Positions 28,260-36,409 of a DNA stretch of 64,000 nucleotides are shown in pieces. Position 1 is the first letter of the stretch; every line of letters starts with the position of its first letter. Made by a program: the position numbers and the translations under genes. Below the pieces are notes generated by a model. That model worked only from the letters and a program-made list of their open reading frames with translations. It had not been told where the DNA came from and searched no databases. This stretch comes from Candidatus Dormiibacterota bacterium (GTDB taxonomy: Bacteria; Acidobacteriota; Polarisedimenticolia; Gp22-AA2): NCBI GenBank assembly GCA_035635555.1, contig DASQAT010000026.1:1-64000 (forward strand), written 5' to 3'.

Positions 28260-30599
28260 TCAGGGACAGGGAGAGACGTTCGGCCGGGCGGCGCCGCTCG
28301 AGGCCCGGCCCAGGCTCCCTTCGCCTGGGGGATTGCGGGCCGTGACCATGTAGAAGTAGCCGGTCCCCGCCGAGGGCGTGGCCGCGTCGATATCCGCGGG
28401 AGAGGCAAGCCCGGCGTCGAGGCAGCCGCCGTACCGGTCCGCCGCCCCGTCGCCGTCGGTGTCCACGAACGACCCCAGGCCGCCACGGTAGACGTTGTAC
28501 GCGGCGGCCCCCGCGAGCGCGTCCCACGCGAGGTGCGTGGCGTCGCCGAACACCTGATTCAGGACCTCGCCGGAGTCCTGGGTGGCGAAGTTCGGCGAGC
28601 CGAGGTCGTATCCTCCCTGGGCGTTCGGCATGAAGATCAGCAGGGAGCCGTTCGTGTCGTTGGCGTGGCGCAGCGCGTTCCCCCCGCCGACGCTCGCCGA
28701 CTGGGCGAACTCGAAGTGCTCGAAGATCGCCTGGCCCGCGGACCCCGAATAGGGGAGCTGCCGCGTGATGTCGATCTGCGCGAACGGCTCCGTCCCGTCC
28801 CCGCCCGGGCTGATTCCCGTGATCCCCCACCAGGCGCTGACGAAGCGGTTCTGGATCTCGATCCGTCCGCTCCTGAACAGCCGCACGACCGCCGTGCAGC
28901 TCTTGGTGGTCAGGGTGACCGGTATCCCGAGATAGATGAACTCCATCCGATCGTTCTGCGGGTTGGTCCCGTCGGGCACGAATGTCCAGAAGACGTCGAG
29001 CGGTCCGCCGGACCGTCCGCGGTTATCGGCGCCCGGATCGAGGTCGCTGAGCGGAAACGCGATCCGCGGCGGCACGGACACACCGGGCTGGTTCGGATCC
29101 GGACCCAGGAAGGTGCCGCTGTGCGAGAACGTGCCTCCGGCGCCGAACGTCAGGTTGGCGTTGTCGTTGACGAAGACGCTCGTCCACGACTGTCCGTAGA
29201 AGGGAAACGAGAACCCGGCGGGAAAGGCGACCCGGGCGGTGGTGCTGTTGTCCAGGTTCAGCGCCGTCGCCCCGGCCGGCGCCGGCGGAGTGTCGGTGTT
29301 GATGACGATCGAGCCGACGTCGAAGGTCTGGCCGGCCCCGATCGCGACCGCCACCTGGTCGGCCAGGTCGTCGGTGGAGGTTTCCGGGCTGCTGTAGAAC
29401 TCGGGCCGGGCGATGTAGGGTGGGTTCGCACCCCCGCTGACGTTGCTGTTGAAGATCGTGGAGTTGAAGCGATTGTCGTCCCACCAGTCGTCGTCCCCGC
29501 CGCCGCTCATCCCGGTCGTGCTGTCGAAGTACTCCACGCCGACGTAGTAGTTCGCCGGCGGCAGCCAGTCGATCCGGAACGTGCCGGGAAGGAGGGTGCC
29601 CGCGGTGAAGCGCGACACGCTGAACACCTGCACCGTCATCTCGCCGGTCGCCGTGTTGAAGGCCGTGACGCTCACGCCGTCGGCGGCCGTAGTCCCGCCC
29701 GGCAGGACCAGCCTCCCGGTGATGGTCCCGTAGAGCCCCTTCTGCGACGTCTCCGGGTAGGAGCGCGATGTGGAGGCGATGTCGTCCTGCGACAGGACGC
29801 GGAAGTCCTGGTCGAAGTCGACGGTGATGTCGACGAAGGGCGTCATGGTCGCCAGCGGGCTGACCAGCGAAGAGTGCGACAGGCCGTGGAAGTGACCCAG
29901 CTCATGCGTCGCCACGGCCACCAGGTCGAGGGTATGGGTGGTCGCGTCGAGAGGCACGTCGACGTAATCGTTTCCGGCCGGGCACCAGGCCATGTCGGCG
30001 TCGACGATCGTGCCGGCCTTCAGGACCGCGCCGTTCGGATACACGGCGGGATCGAGATCGATGATCCCGTCGCTGTTCAGGTCGCGATTCGCGCTCGACA
30101 CCGTCAAATCCGCGGTCAGGTGGAAGTTGGGGGTCGTGGCGACCACGCCCGCCGGGCAGTTCAGCGTGCCGCCGTCCGCCCAGGTGATGAGGTGCACGTT
30201 GTCGAGCCCGACGGCCGTCACCGTCGAGGTCCCCGCGTAGGTGAAGGCGATACGCGACGTGGGCACGTTCTGCCAGGTGTTGAAGGCAGCGGTCAACCCG
30301 TCGATGGCGCGCTGCAGAGTCAAAGGGGACACGCCCTCCGCGCACAACGGGTTCCCATTGTTGCAGTTGTTGATGACTCCCTGGTCGTTGAGTCTCCACG
30401 GAATCGGCAGGGCCAGCGGGCTCCAGACGGCGTCGGCGATCTGCGTATTGCCGTTGACCACCGCTTCGATGTTGCCGCCGGCGCGGGCGGGGGTGATTCC
30501 GGCGACGGTCGCCGCCGAGATCGCCAGGAGCGCGGCGACGGCGCGGCGCCAGTCCGGCCCGACGACCGGGGCAAACTGCACGCCGCACCGCCGCGTCAC
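28260..30599 (-). CDS. Secreted matrixin-type zinc metalloprotease
   Basis: 779 residues from GTG 30599, overlapping the upstream gene by 4 bases. An N-terminal signal peptide (AALLAISAATVAGITPARAG) indicates export. The metzincin motif HELGHFHGLSHS (HExxHxxGxxH) lies near residue 235 and a Met-turn candidate follows (LATMTPFVD). The rest is beta-rich and includes a region with TGRLVLPGGTTAADGVSVTA, suggesting a carboxypeptidase-regulatory-like fold, and a Ca-type DTDGDGAADR loop near the end. No C-terminal sorting signal is clear. Substrate unknown. Confidence 0.82.
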   Translation of the reverse strand: MTRRCGVQFAPVVGPDWRRAVAALLAISAATVAGITPARAGGNIEAVVNGNTQIADAVWSPLALPIPWRLNDQGVINNCNNGNPLCAEGVSPLTLQRAIDGLTAAFNTWQNVPTSRIAFTYAGTSTVTAVGLDNVHLITWADGGTLNCPAGVVATTPNFHLTADLTVSSANRDLNSDGIIDLDPAVYPNGAVLKAGTIVDADMAWCPAGNDYVDVPLDATTHTLDLVAVATHELGHFHGLSHSSLVSPLATMTPFVDITVDFDQDFRVLSQDDIASTSRSYPETSQKGLYGTITGRLVLPGGTTAADGVSVTAFNTATGEMTVQVFSVSRFTAGTLLPGTFRIDWLPPANYYVGVEYFDSTTGMSGGGDDDWWDDNRFNSTIFNSNVSGGANPPYIARPEFYSSPETSTDDLADQVAVAIGAGQTFDVGSIVINTDTPPAPAGATALNLDNSTTARVAFPAGFSFPFYGQSWTSVFVNDNANLTFGAGGTFSHSGTFLGPDPNQPGVSVPPRIAFPLSDLDPGADNRGRSGGPLDVFWTFVPDGTNPQNDRMEFIYLGIPVTLTTKSCTAVVRLFRSGRIEIQNRFVSAWWGITGISPGGDGTEPFAQIDITRQLPYSGSAGQAIFEHFEFAQSASVGGGNALRHANDTNGSLLIFMPNAQGGYDLGSPNFATQDSGEVLNQVFGDATHLAWDALAGAAAYNVYRGGLGSFVDTDGDGAADRYGGCLDAGLASPADIDAATPSAGTGYFYMVTARNPPGEGSLGRASSGAARPNVSPCP

Positions 30600-31117
30600 C
30601 GGGGACGTCCCGGCGTGTCCTGCTCCTGACCGGCCATCTCCCGTCGGATCACTTCTTCGAACTCTGCCGGGCTCCGGCGCGCGCCGCCGAACACCACGAA
30701 GTCTCCCTTGACGTCGTGCCGCAGGGGGACGTGCCCCTGGAACAACCCGACGACGTAACGCTCACCCGTGTTCCCCAGCTGCAGGAAGAAGTAGGCCTCG
30801 TCGCCGACGCGGAAGGTCGGGGCCCCGGGGACGGTCATCTCGAGCGGCACGGGCGATTCCACACGGCCTCCCGCCTGCAGGAACGTCAGCCGGTCTCCCC
30901 GCGCTCCCTTCAGCGCCCGTGACACTTTGACCCGGACCTCGGTATGAATCTGCTTTCCCTGCCAGAACGAGCGCATCGATTCCACGCGACCCTGGACGAT
31001 CGTATCGGACGCACCGACGATCTCCTTGATGTCCAGATGCCTCACGGTGGTGGCGAAGGCTGGCATCGAGGCGAGAGTGAGAGAGGCGAGGAGGGCCGCC
31101 CTCATGCGGGAGTCCAT
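30596..31117 (-). CDS. Exported protein of unknown function paired with the matrixin
   Basis: 173 residues. A signal peptide (RAALLASLTLASMPAFATTV) is followed by a compact beta-rich domain: IVGASDTIVQGRVESMRSFW and TEVRVKVSRALKGARGDRL. I do not know the family name, but the pattern of strands suggests an OB-like fold. It is transcribed first and overlaps the protease gene by 4 bases (GTGA), so a role beside the protease in the envelope or outside the cell is likely. Chaperone or inhibitor roles are guesses. Confidence 0.75.
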   Translation of the reverse strand: MDSRMRAALLASLTLASMPAFATTVRHLDIKEIVGASDTIVQGRVESMRSFWQGKQIHTEVRVKVSRALKGARGDRLTFLQAGGRVESPVPLEMTVPGAPTFRVGDEAYFFLQLGNTGERYVVGLFQGHVPLRHDVKGDFVVFGGARRSPAEFEEVIRREMAGQEQDTPGRPR

Positions 31118-31125
31118 GATCGCTC

Positions 31126-31154
31126 CTTATACGATTAAGCCTCAGTAGCGTCAA
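31126..31154 (-). promoter_or_regulatory. Promoter of the matrixin operon
   Basis: On the minus strand TTGACG (31149-31154) and TATAAG (31126-31131) are 17 bases apart. The -10 ends 8 bases from the ATG at 31117. The AAGGAG that looks like a Shine-Dalgarno overlaps the -10 and would not be in the mRNA if transcription starts at the predicted site. Confidence 0.55.
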
Positions 31155-31335
31155 TGAGTTTGCGCCGGAGCGGGCAATAGTTCCTTGACCCTCCGCGTGG
31201 CGCGTGATAGCCTTTGGCGCTCTCGTTCGTCATGTCGTCCGTCGTATCCTGTTGCGTCGGTTCCATATCCGGAGGAAAGAGGGAACCGGCGCGCTTCCCA
31301 TCAGGCCAATCCCCAAAGTGTCTCGGAGGGACCCG

Positions 31336-31824
31336 ATGAAAGCACGCAGAATCGCCCCGCTCCTGATCCTTCCTTTTCTGGTCGTCCTTGCCACACCCGC
31401 CCTCGCACAGGGAACCGCCCAAGTCGGTTATCGCGGCTGGGGGGCGCGCGTGGGACTGTCGAGCAATCCGGACCAGTTCTACGGCGGCGTCCACTGGGAC
31501 CTGGGAGAATTCGCCCGCAACGTACGGTTCCGTCCGAACGTCGAGATCGGCTTCGGAGATCACGTCACGGTCCTGCAGGCTAACGCCGAGGTCCATTACG
31601 TCTTCTCGAAGGTCCAGGTCTGGAAGCCGTACGTCGGCGGCAGCGCCGGGCTCATCTACGCGGACCCGGACCACGCGAACAGCCAGACCGACTTTAGCGT
31701 CATGGGGGTCGGCGGAGTCGAGACCAAGCTCAAGTCGGCCACGTCGTTCTTCATCGAGGCGAAGGTCGGACTCACGAACGACGATCCCGATCTGAAAGTT
31801 GGAGTCGGCTGGACCTGGAAGTAG
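31336..31824 (+). CDS. Small outer-membrane beta-barrel-like protein
   Basis: 162 residues from ATG 31336 with GGAGGG upstream; an in-frame start at 31204 would add residues unlike a signal peptide. The signal peptide is MKARRIAPLLILPFLVVLAT, ending at ALAQ. The mature part has alternating beta strands typical of an eight-stranded barrel (VGYRGWGARVGLSS, VRFRPNVEIGFGDH, KPYVGGSAGLIY) and ends in a Trp-rich strand (VGVGWTWK). It stands alone between divergent and downstream genes. Function unknown. Confidence 0.8.
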   Translation: MKARRIAPLLILPFLVVLATPALAQGTAQVGYRGWGARVGLSSNPDQFYGGVHWDLGEFARNVRFRPNVEIGFGDHVTVLQANAEVHYVFSKVQVWKPYVGGSAGLIYADPDHANSQTDFSVMGVGGVETKLKSATSFFIEAKVGLTNDDPDLKVGVGWTWK

Positions 31825-31911
31825 ACCGCCCCGACGACCTCCGCCTCGCGCCCCTCCCTCTAGCAGGACAGGCTACCAGGCAGGAGCGCCGCGCGCGGCC
31901 GGAGGATTCCG

Positions 31912-32928
31912 ATGGCGACCCTGGGACGACTCCTGCGCGCCGCGCTCGAGCTGCTTTTCCGTCTCGGCGGCGCGCTCGGGATGCGCGGGGCGCGGTGGGA
32001 GTGGAAGAAGCAGGTCTGGCGCCAGGCGCTCGAGGTCAAGGTCGCCGGCTGGCAGAACCTCGAGCGCGGCGTGCGCGTCCGGATGCGGATGTGCCGCGAG
32101 TGCCGCACTCTCGTCCCGCGTCGCGAGAGGCGCTGCCCCTCCTGCGGCGCCTCGATGTCGGGTGTTCCGTCCGGTGGCGTCGGCCGGCTGGTCTCCCTTC
32201 TGTTCCCCGGATCCGGCACGGTGACGACCCTCCTCATCACCGTCAACGTCGGGATCACCCTCCTCATCCTCCTGGTGTGGGGGACGAGCGGGCCGGGCGC
32301 CGGGCCGATGCGGTTCCTGTCTCCTCCGGGCGTGGCGCTCTGGCTGTTCGGTGAGAAGGCACGCCCCGAGGTGTTCCAGGGAGAGGCCTGGCGTCTGGTC
32401 ACGGCCAACTACCTCCATGGCGGTCTCCTGCACCTCCTGTTCAACTGTTACGCGCTCACGACGCTGGGCCCGCTGGTCGAGGAGACGTTCGGGGCGCGCA
32501 AGTTCTTCGTCATCTACACGGTCTGCGGCGTGTTCGCGCTCTTCGTGAGCGCCCTCTTCAGCCCGGCGCCCGCCGTCGGCGCCTCGGGGGCGCTGTTCGG
32601 GCTGATGGGTTTCGGGATCGTCTACGGCCGCTTCCATGGCGGCAGCGTCGGCAGGCTGGTCGCAGAGCAGCTGATGCGCTGGCTGATTTACGGCGCCTTC
32701 ATGCTGTTCATGCCCGGGATCGACAACCTGGCGCACTTCGGAGGGCTGGTCGCCGGCGGCATGCTGGGATTCCTCGTCTCGCCCGGAGAGCCGAAGACCC
32801 GCGGGGGGGAGATTGCGCTGCGACTGCTCGCCTCTGCGGCGCTCCTCGTCACGGTCGGATCGTTCGCCGCGATGGCTTTGACCTACGGGCGGCACCTCGA
32901 GATCGCGCGGCTCAACGGATGGCTCTGA
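31912..32928 (+). CDS. Rhomboid-family intramembrane serine protease with zinc ribbon
   Basis: 338 residues. An N-terminal soluble part has CREC and CPSC near residues 61-80, which predicts a zinc ribbon. Six or seven membrane spans follow. The rhomboid catalytic pair is visible: Ser in AVGASGALFGLMGFG and His in GIDNLAHFGGLVAGGMLG. The HGGLLHLLFNCYALTTLGP segment is the conserved loop-helix 2 region with its HxxxHxxxN. It cleaves membrane proteins within the bilayer. GGAGGA precedes ATG 31912. Confidence 0.9.
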   Translation: MATLGRLLRAALELLFRLGGALGMRGARWEWKKQVWRQALEVKVAGWQNLERGVRVRMRMCRECRTLVPRRERRCPSCGASMSGVPSGGVGRLVSLLFPGSGTVTTLLITVNVGITLLILLVWGTSGPGAGPMRFLSPPGVALWLFGEKARPEVFQGEAWRLVTANYLHGGLLHLLFNCYALTTLGPLVEETFGARKFFVIYTVCGVFALFVSALFSPAPAVGASGALFGLMGFGIVYGRFHGGSVGRLVAEQLMRWLIYGAFMLFMPGIDNLAHFGGLVAGGMLGFLVSPGEPKTRGGEIALRLLASAALLVTVGSFAAMALTYGRHLEIARLNGWL

Positions 32929-32944
32929 CCGGGCCGCGCGCGCC

Positions 32945-33274
32945 TCAGGACGTCTCGAAGAAACCGAGACAGCGCTCCTGCTCGGTCAGCGCCTCGCAGC
33001 GCCGGTCGATCTCCTTGTACTCCTCGGCATTCGCTTCGGAGAATGCCCTGTAGGACGCCAGATCCTCCCAGACGTCGATGGTCACGTAGCGGCCGGGCAC
33101 CTCGCGATCGCGCAGCAGGATCGTCTCCCTGTACCCCTTTCCGCGACGGAAAAACTGCGCCCACATGCCGTTCCCGCCGTAGTGCTCCTCGAACTCGGGG
33201 GTCCGGTTCTCTCGGACGCGAAACTCCCAGAGGATCCGGAGCGCCGCCCGCCTGCCGTCGGCCCGGCGCTTCAC
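32945..33274 (-). CDS. ABM-fold (dimeric alpha/beta barrel) protein
   Basis: 109 residues from GTG 33274, overlapping the aminotransferase stop by 4 bases (GTGA). The ILWEFRVRENRTPEFEEHYG start and YVTIDVWEDLASYRAFSEAN segment fit the antibiotic-biosynthesis-monooxygenase superfamily, a ferredoxin-like dimer. Members range from monooxygenases to proteins of unknown role. No residues allow a specific reaction to be assigned. Translational coupling to an aminotransferase suggests a shared pathway. Confidence 0.7.
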   Translation of the reverse strand: MKRRADGRRAALRILWEFRVRENRTPEFEEHYGGNGMWAQFFRRGKGYRETILLRDREVPGRYVTIDVWEDLASYRAFSEANAEEYKEIDRRCEALTEQERCLGFFETS

Positions 33275-34431
33275 GCCGCCCGGGTCTCCCGCGGCGGGAC
33301 GACTGCGCGGAAGGCGGCCAGGAAACGCCGCATCTCGTCCGGCGTGCCGATCGACACACGCAGCCAGTTCGGCAGGGAAGGGAACTTCCGGCCGACCAGG
33401 ATGTCGCGGGCGCGCAGCGCCGCGATGACCGGCTCGACGTCCGAGCCGACTTCGATCATGACGAAGTTCGCCTCCGACGGCATGACGGCCCGGCCGTCCT
33501 TCCCGATCTCCTCGCACAGACGCCGGCGGGTCTCGTTGATACCCCGGCGATTGCGCGGCACGTATCCGCCATCCGCGAGCGAGGCCAGCGCCGCCTTGAG
33601 CACCGAGGCGTTGGTATTGCTCCAGATGCGATGGCGTCCCATCCTCTCCACGGCCTCCTTCGTCCCGACGGCGTAGCCGAGACGCATCCCCGCCAGACCG
33701 TAGATCTTCGAGAACGTGCGCACCACGATCAGGTTCGGAGTCGTGCCGATCCATTCGAAGGCGCTGGCATAGCGCGGATCCTCGACGAAATGAAAGTAGG
33801 CCTCGTCGACCAGGATGGTCGCGGTCTTCGGGACGCCTCCGATGAACGCCCGGAGCTCCTCGCGCGTGACGATCGTCCCGGTCGGGTTGTTCGGGTTGCA
33901 GACGTAGACCAGACCGGTGCGCTCGTCGCAGGCTTCCGCCATTTTCACGAGGTCGTGACGATGGTCCGGGGTGAGCGGCACCTTCACCGGGTCGGCCCGC
34001 GTGACGCGGGCGTACGCCAGGACCGCCTCGAACGTCGGCTCGGCCGCGACGACCTTCTTCTCCTGGCCAAGGAACGCCATGTCCGCCATTCTCAGGATTT
34101 CGCCCGAGCCGCACCCCAGGAGGACACTGTCCGGCGAGACGCCGTGCAGCTTCGCCAGGGCCCGCGCCAGCTCCTCCTCCAGCGCGTCGGGATAGCGCGC
34201 GGCGATCTTCTGCGAGTCGCTCATCGCCTCGAGCGCCATCGGCGACGGACCGTAGGGGTTCTCGTTGGAGTCGATGCGCACCGTGCCGGGCGGCAGATCG
34301 CTGTGGGGGCGGGCGGCCGCGGGCGTGCTCGATGGCGCGGACGCGCCCGCGAGCCCGGGCGCGACGACGCACGCGCCGAGCGCGGACGCGAGCCCGCGTG
34401 CGAAGCCACGACGGGTCAGACATTCGTTCAT
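33271..34431 (-). CDS. HisC-like PLP aminotransferase with a Tat signal peptide
   Basis: 386 residues from ATG 34431. The start is set by a twin-arginine signal: LTRRGFARGL then a hydrophobic stretch ending AGLAGASA. The rest is a fold-type I aminotransferase close to histidinol-phosphate aminotransferase: IDSNENPYGPSPMALEAM, VYVCNPNNPTGTIVT, DEAYFHFVEDPRY and the PLP lysine in RTFSKIYGLAGMRLGYAVG. Tat export of a folded PLP enzyme is plausible, since cofactor loads in the cytoplasm. The export prediction makes a biosynthetic HisC role less likely. No other his genes are nearby. Confidence 0.88.
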   Translation of the reverse strand: MNECLTRRGFARGLASALGACVVAPGLAGASAPSSTPAAARPHSDLPPGTVRIDSNENPYGPSPMALEAMSDSQKIAARYPDALEEELARALAKLHGVSPDSVLLGCGSGEILRMADMAFLGQEKKVVAAEPTFEAVLAYARVTRADPVKVPLTPDHRHDLVKMAEACDERTGLVYVCNPNNPTGTIVTREELRAFIGGVPKTATILVDEAYFHFVEDPRYASAFEWIGTTPNLIVVRTFSKIYGLAGMRLGYAVGTKEAVERMGRHRIWSNTNASVLKAALASLADGGYVPRNRRGINETRRRLCEEIGKDGRAVMPSEANFVMIEVGSDVEPVIAALRARDILVGRKFPSLPNWLRVSIGTPDEMRRFLAAFRAVVPPRETRAA

Positions 34432-34755
34432 GAGCGCCTCCGGGCGGCCGCCCGGCCGGAACGGGTGTCCCGGGCGGCGGGCCGCGGCGCCCATTATCGT
34501 ACGGGCGTGCGATTCGCGTCCGCGCGATCAGCGGCGGAGAGGTGCCGGCGGGCAGCACCCCACAACCAGCCTGCCCTGTTGCTTCTCGGTCAGATCAGCG
34601 GCGCGGCCAGCCCCGTTCATGCTGTCCGCTTCAGGTTTCACGCCATCCTCGGTCAGTCCGGCATCGCGTTGATGCAGTGATACGCTCAGCGATGGTCACA
34701 GATCCGTCACGCATGAGCGGGGGGAAGAGAGGTGGAGGCCAGGTGCTTGATTTTG
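34432..34755. other. Gene-free stretch between the aminotransferase and tRNA-Phe
   Basis: 324 bases. A GATAAT-like box on the minus strand (34493-34498) may serve the aminotransferase gene, but it has no -35. I see no RNA gene, terminator hairpin with T-run or repeat. The stretch 34700-34755 carries G-rich runs only. Confidence 0.5.
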
Positions 34756-34831
34756 TGGTGCCGCGGGACGGAATTGAACCGCCGACGCAGGGATTTTCAG
34801 TCCCTCGCTCTACCGACTGAGCTACCGCGGC
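34756..34831 (-). tRNA. tRNA-Phe (GAA)
   Basis: 76 bases including an encoded 3' CCA. Read on the minus strand, the acceptor stem GCCGCGG pairs with CCGCGGC. The D arm is GCTCAGTCGGTAGAGC. The anticodon arm is AGGGA-CTGAAAA-TCCCT with anticodon GAA, and the T arm has GGTTCAATTCC. All four stems pair, so it appears functional. A promoter lies about 32 bases upstream. Confidence 0.96.
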
Positions 34832-34862
34832 ACCCTCGGTGGGATGTTACTGGAAGCGCCGG

Positions 34863-34892
34863 ATGCTAGCAACCGGCGGCGCGCGCTGTCAA
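34863..34892 (-). promoter_or_regulatory. Promoter of tRNA-Phe
   Basis: On the minus strand TTGACA (34887-34892), 18-base spacer and TAGCAT (34863-34868). Predicted start is about 25 bases before the tRNA 5' end. It lies between the recA stop and the tRNA. Confidence 0.55.
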
Positions 34893-34908
34893 TACTGCGG
34901 ACAGGCTC

Positions 34909-36063
34909 CTAGGGCCGGGCGGCGGGGACGTGGCCGCGCGGTCGGGGCTGGTCGCGCGATGAGGCGTCCTTCGGTGGCGCGGGCTTCGAGGCGTCCCTGC
35001 TCTCCGGGGCCCGCGTCGCGTCCTTGCCGTCCCCCTTCATGTCAGAGACGGTGCGCGGCTCCTTGATCAGACCGAGGACGCGGCGCAGCTTGGCCTCAAT
35101 CTCGCGCGCCAGGTCGGCGTTCTGTTCCAGGAACTGGCGGACGTTCTCGCGTCCCTGGCCCAGCCGCGTCTCGCCGTAGGAGAACCAGGCGCCGCTCTTG
35201 TCGATGATCTTGTGCGTGATGGCGAGATCGATGAGATCGCCGACGCGCGAGATGCCGCTGCCGTAAAGGATGTCGAACTCGGCGATCTTGAAGGGGGGAG
35301 CGGTCTTGTTCTTGACCACCTTGACGCGGGTGCGGCTGCCGATGTCGACGTCGCCGTCCTTGATCTGGGCGATGCGCCGGATGTCCAGGCGCACCGAGGC
35401 GTAGAACTTCAGGGCGCGGCCGCCCGACGTGGTCTCGGGGTTGCCGAACATCACGCCGATCTTCTCGCGGATCTGGTTGATGAAGATCAGGCAGGTCTTC
35501 GAGCGGGCCACCGCACCGGTGAGCTTGCGCAGGGCCTGCGACATGAGGCGGGCCTGCAGCCCGACGTGCGAATCCCCCATCTCCCCTTCGAGCTCGGCCC
35601 TGGGAACGAGGGCCGCGACCGAGTCGATCACCAGGACGTCGATCGCCCCGGATCGCACCAGGACCTCGGTGATCTCGAGGGCCTGCTCGCCGGAGTCGGG
35701 CTGGGAGACCAGGAGGTTGTCCACGTCCACGCCGAGCTTGCGCGAGTAATCCGGATCGAGCGCGTGCTCCGCATCGACGTACGCCGCGAGCCCGCCGTTG
35801 CGCTGCGCCTCGGCCACGATGTGCAGGGCCAGCGTCGTCTTGCCGGACGACTCCGGGCCGAAGATCTCGACCACCCGGCCGCGCGGCACGCCGCCGATTC
35901 CGAGTGCCGTGTCGATCGACAGCGAGGTCGTGGAAATGATCGGGATCTCCTGCTGGAAATCCTTCGCTCCCAGCTTCATGATCGATCCCTTGCCGAATTG
36001 CTTCTCGATCTGGGCGACCGCGAGCTCGATCGTCCGGCCTTTCTCCTTGGGGTCCATGATCAT
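34909..36063 (-). CDS. recA: Recombinase RecA
   Basis: 384 residues from ATG 36063; this start leaves 18 residues before [14 protein letters not shown], as in E. coli, and AAGGTG lies upstream. ATG 36120 in frame would add 19 Pro-rich residues, but the candidate promoter overlaps that codon. RecA forms filaments on single-stranded DNA for strand exchange and triggers LexA cleavage. Walker A is [13 protein letters not shown], Walker [12 protein letters not shown]; loop regions [20 protein letters not shown] and [18 protein letters not shown] are intact. The C-terminal 50 residues are charged and Pro-rich. Confidence 0.95.
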   Translation of the reverse strand: MIMDPKEKGRTIELAVAQIEKQFGKGSIMKLGAKDFQQEIPIISTTSLSIDTALGIGGVPRGRVVEIFGPESSGKTTLALHIVAEAQRNGGLAAYVDAEHALDPDYSRKLGVDVDNLLVSQPDSGEQALEITEVLVRSGAIDVLVIDSVAALVPRAELEGEMGDSHVGLQARLMSQALRKLTGAVARSKTCLIFINQIREKIGVMFGNPETTSGGRALKFYASVRLDIRRIAQIKDGDVDIGSRTRVKVVKNKTAPPFKIAEFDILYGSGISRVGDLIDLAITHKIIDKSGAWFSYGETRLGQGRENVRQFLEQNADLAREIEAKLRRVLGLIKEPRTVSDMKGDGKDATRAPESRDASKPAPPKDASSRDQPRPRGHVPAARP

Positions 36064-36118
36064 CTCTACGATCACCTTTGGCGGACGGGGTTTCGGGGTC
36101 TCCGGGGAGAGCGCGGCC

Positions 36119-36147
36119 ATCTTAGGATAATCCTCCGGGGCTGTCAA
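36119..36147 (-). promoter_or_regulatory. Candidate recA promoter with a palindrome in the spacer
   Basis: On the minus strand TTGACA (36142-36147), 17-base spacer and TAAGAT (36119-36124). The spacer contains the perfect palindrome AGGATAATCCT (36124-36134). A repressor bound there would block polymerase; LexA is an obvious candidate but the site cannot be confirmed by eye. If real, transcription starts after codon 36120, favouring the start at 36063. Confidence 0.45.
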
Positions 36148-36337
36148 CGCGCGTGAGCGCAGAGACGCGGCAACAGACCGCCTTTCGCAAGAGGCGGGCC
36201 ACCCCGAAAAGGCCCGCAGGATCAGGAGTTCCGGCTTCCCGACCGGCCGGGGAGGGACGCGTCGGATCGTTGACGTCCGCGGGCGGACGGGGCGGCGGGG
36301 ACGCGGCACATCGGGCAGGTTACCAAGCATCCTTTCC

Positions 36338-36366
36338 TTGACACCCCGGCGGACCCCCCTTATATT
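36338..36366 (+). promoter_or_regulatory. Promoter of the lytic transglycosylase gene
   Basis: TTGACA (36338-36343), 17-base spacer and TATATT (36361-36366). Predicted start is near 36373, giving a 5' UTR of about 37 bases that begins almost at a hairpin. Confidence 0.7.
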
Positions 36367-36374
36367 GAGGAAGC

Positions 36375-36408
36375 GATCGGCGGATCGGTCATCGCCGATC
36401 ATTTTTGT
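36375..36408 (+). promoter_or_regulatory. 5' UTR hairpin with T-run before mltD
   Basis: GATCGGCG (36375-36382) and CGCCGATC (36393-36400) form a perfect 8-base stem with a 10-base loop, followed by ATTTTTGTT and then the ATG at 36410. The shape is that of an intrinsic terminator, but it lies inside the transcript leader, so it could be an attenuator or a 5' stabilising stem-loop. No Shine-Dalgarno is visible between it and the start codon. Confidence 0.45.
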
Positions 36409-36409
36409 T

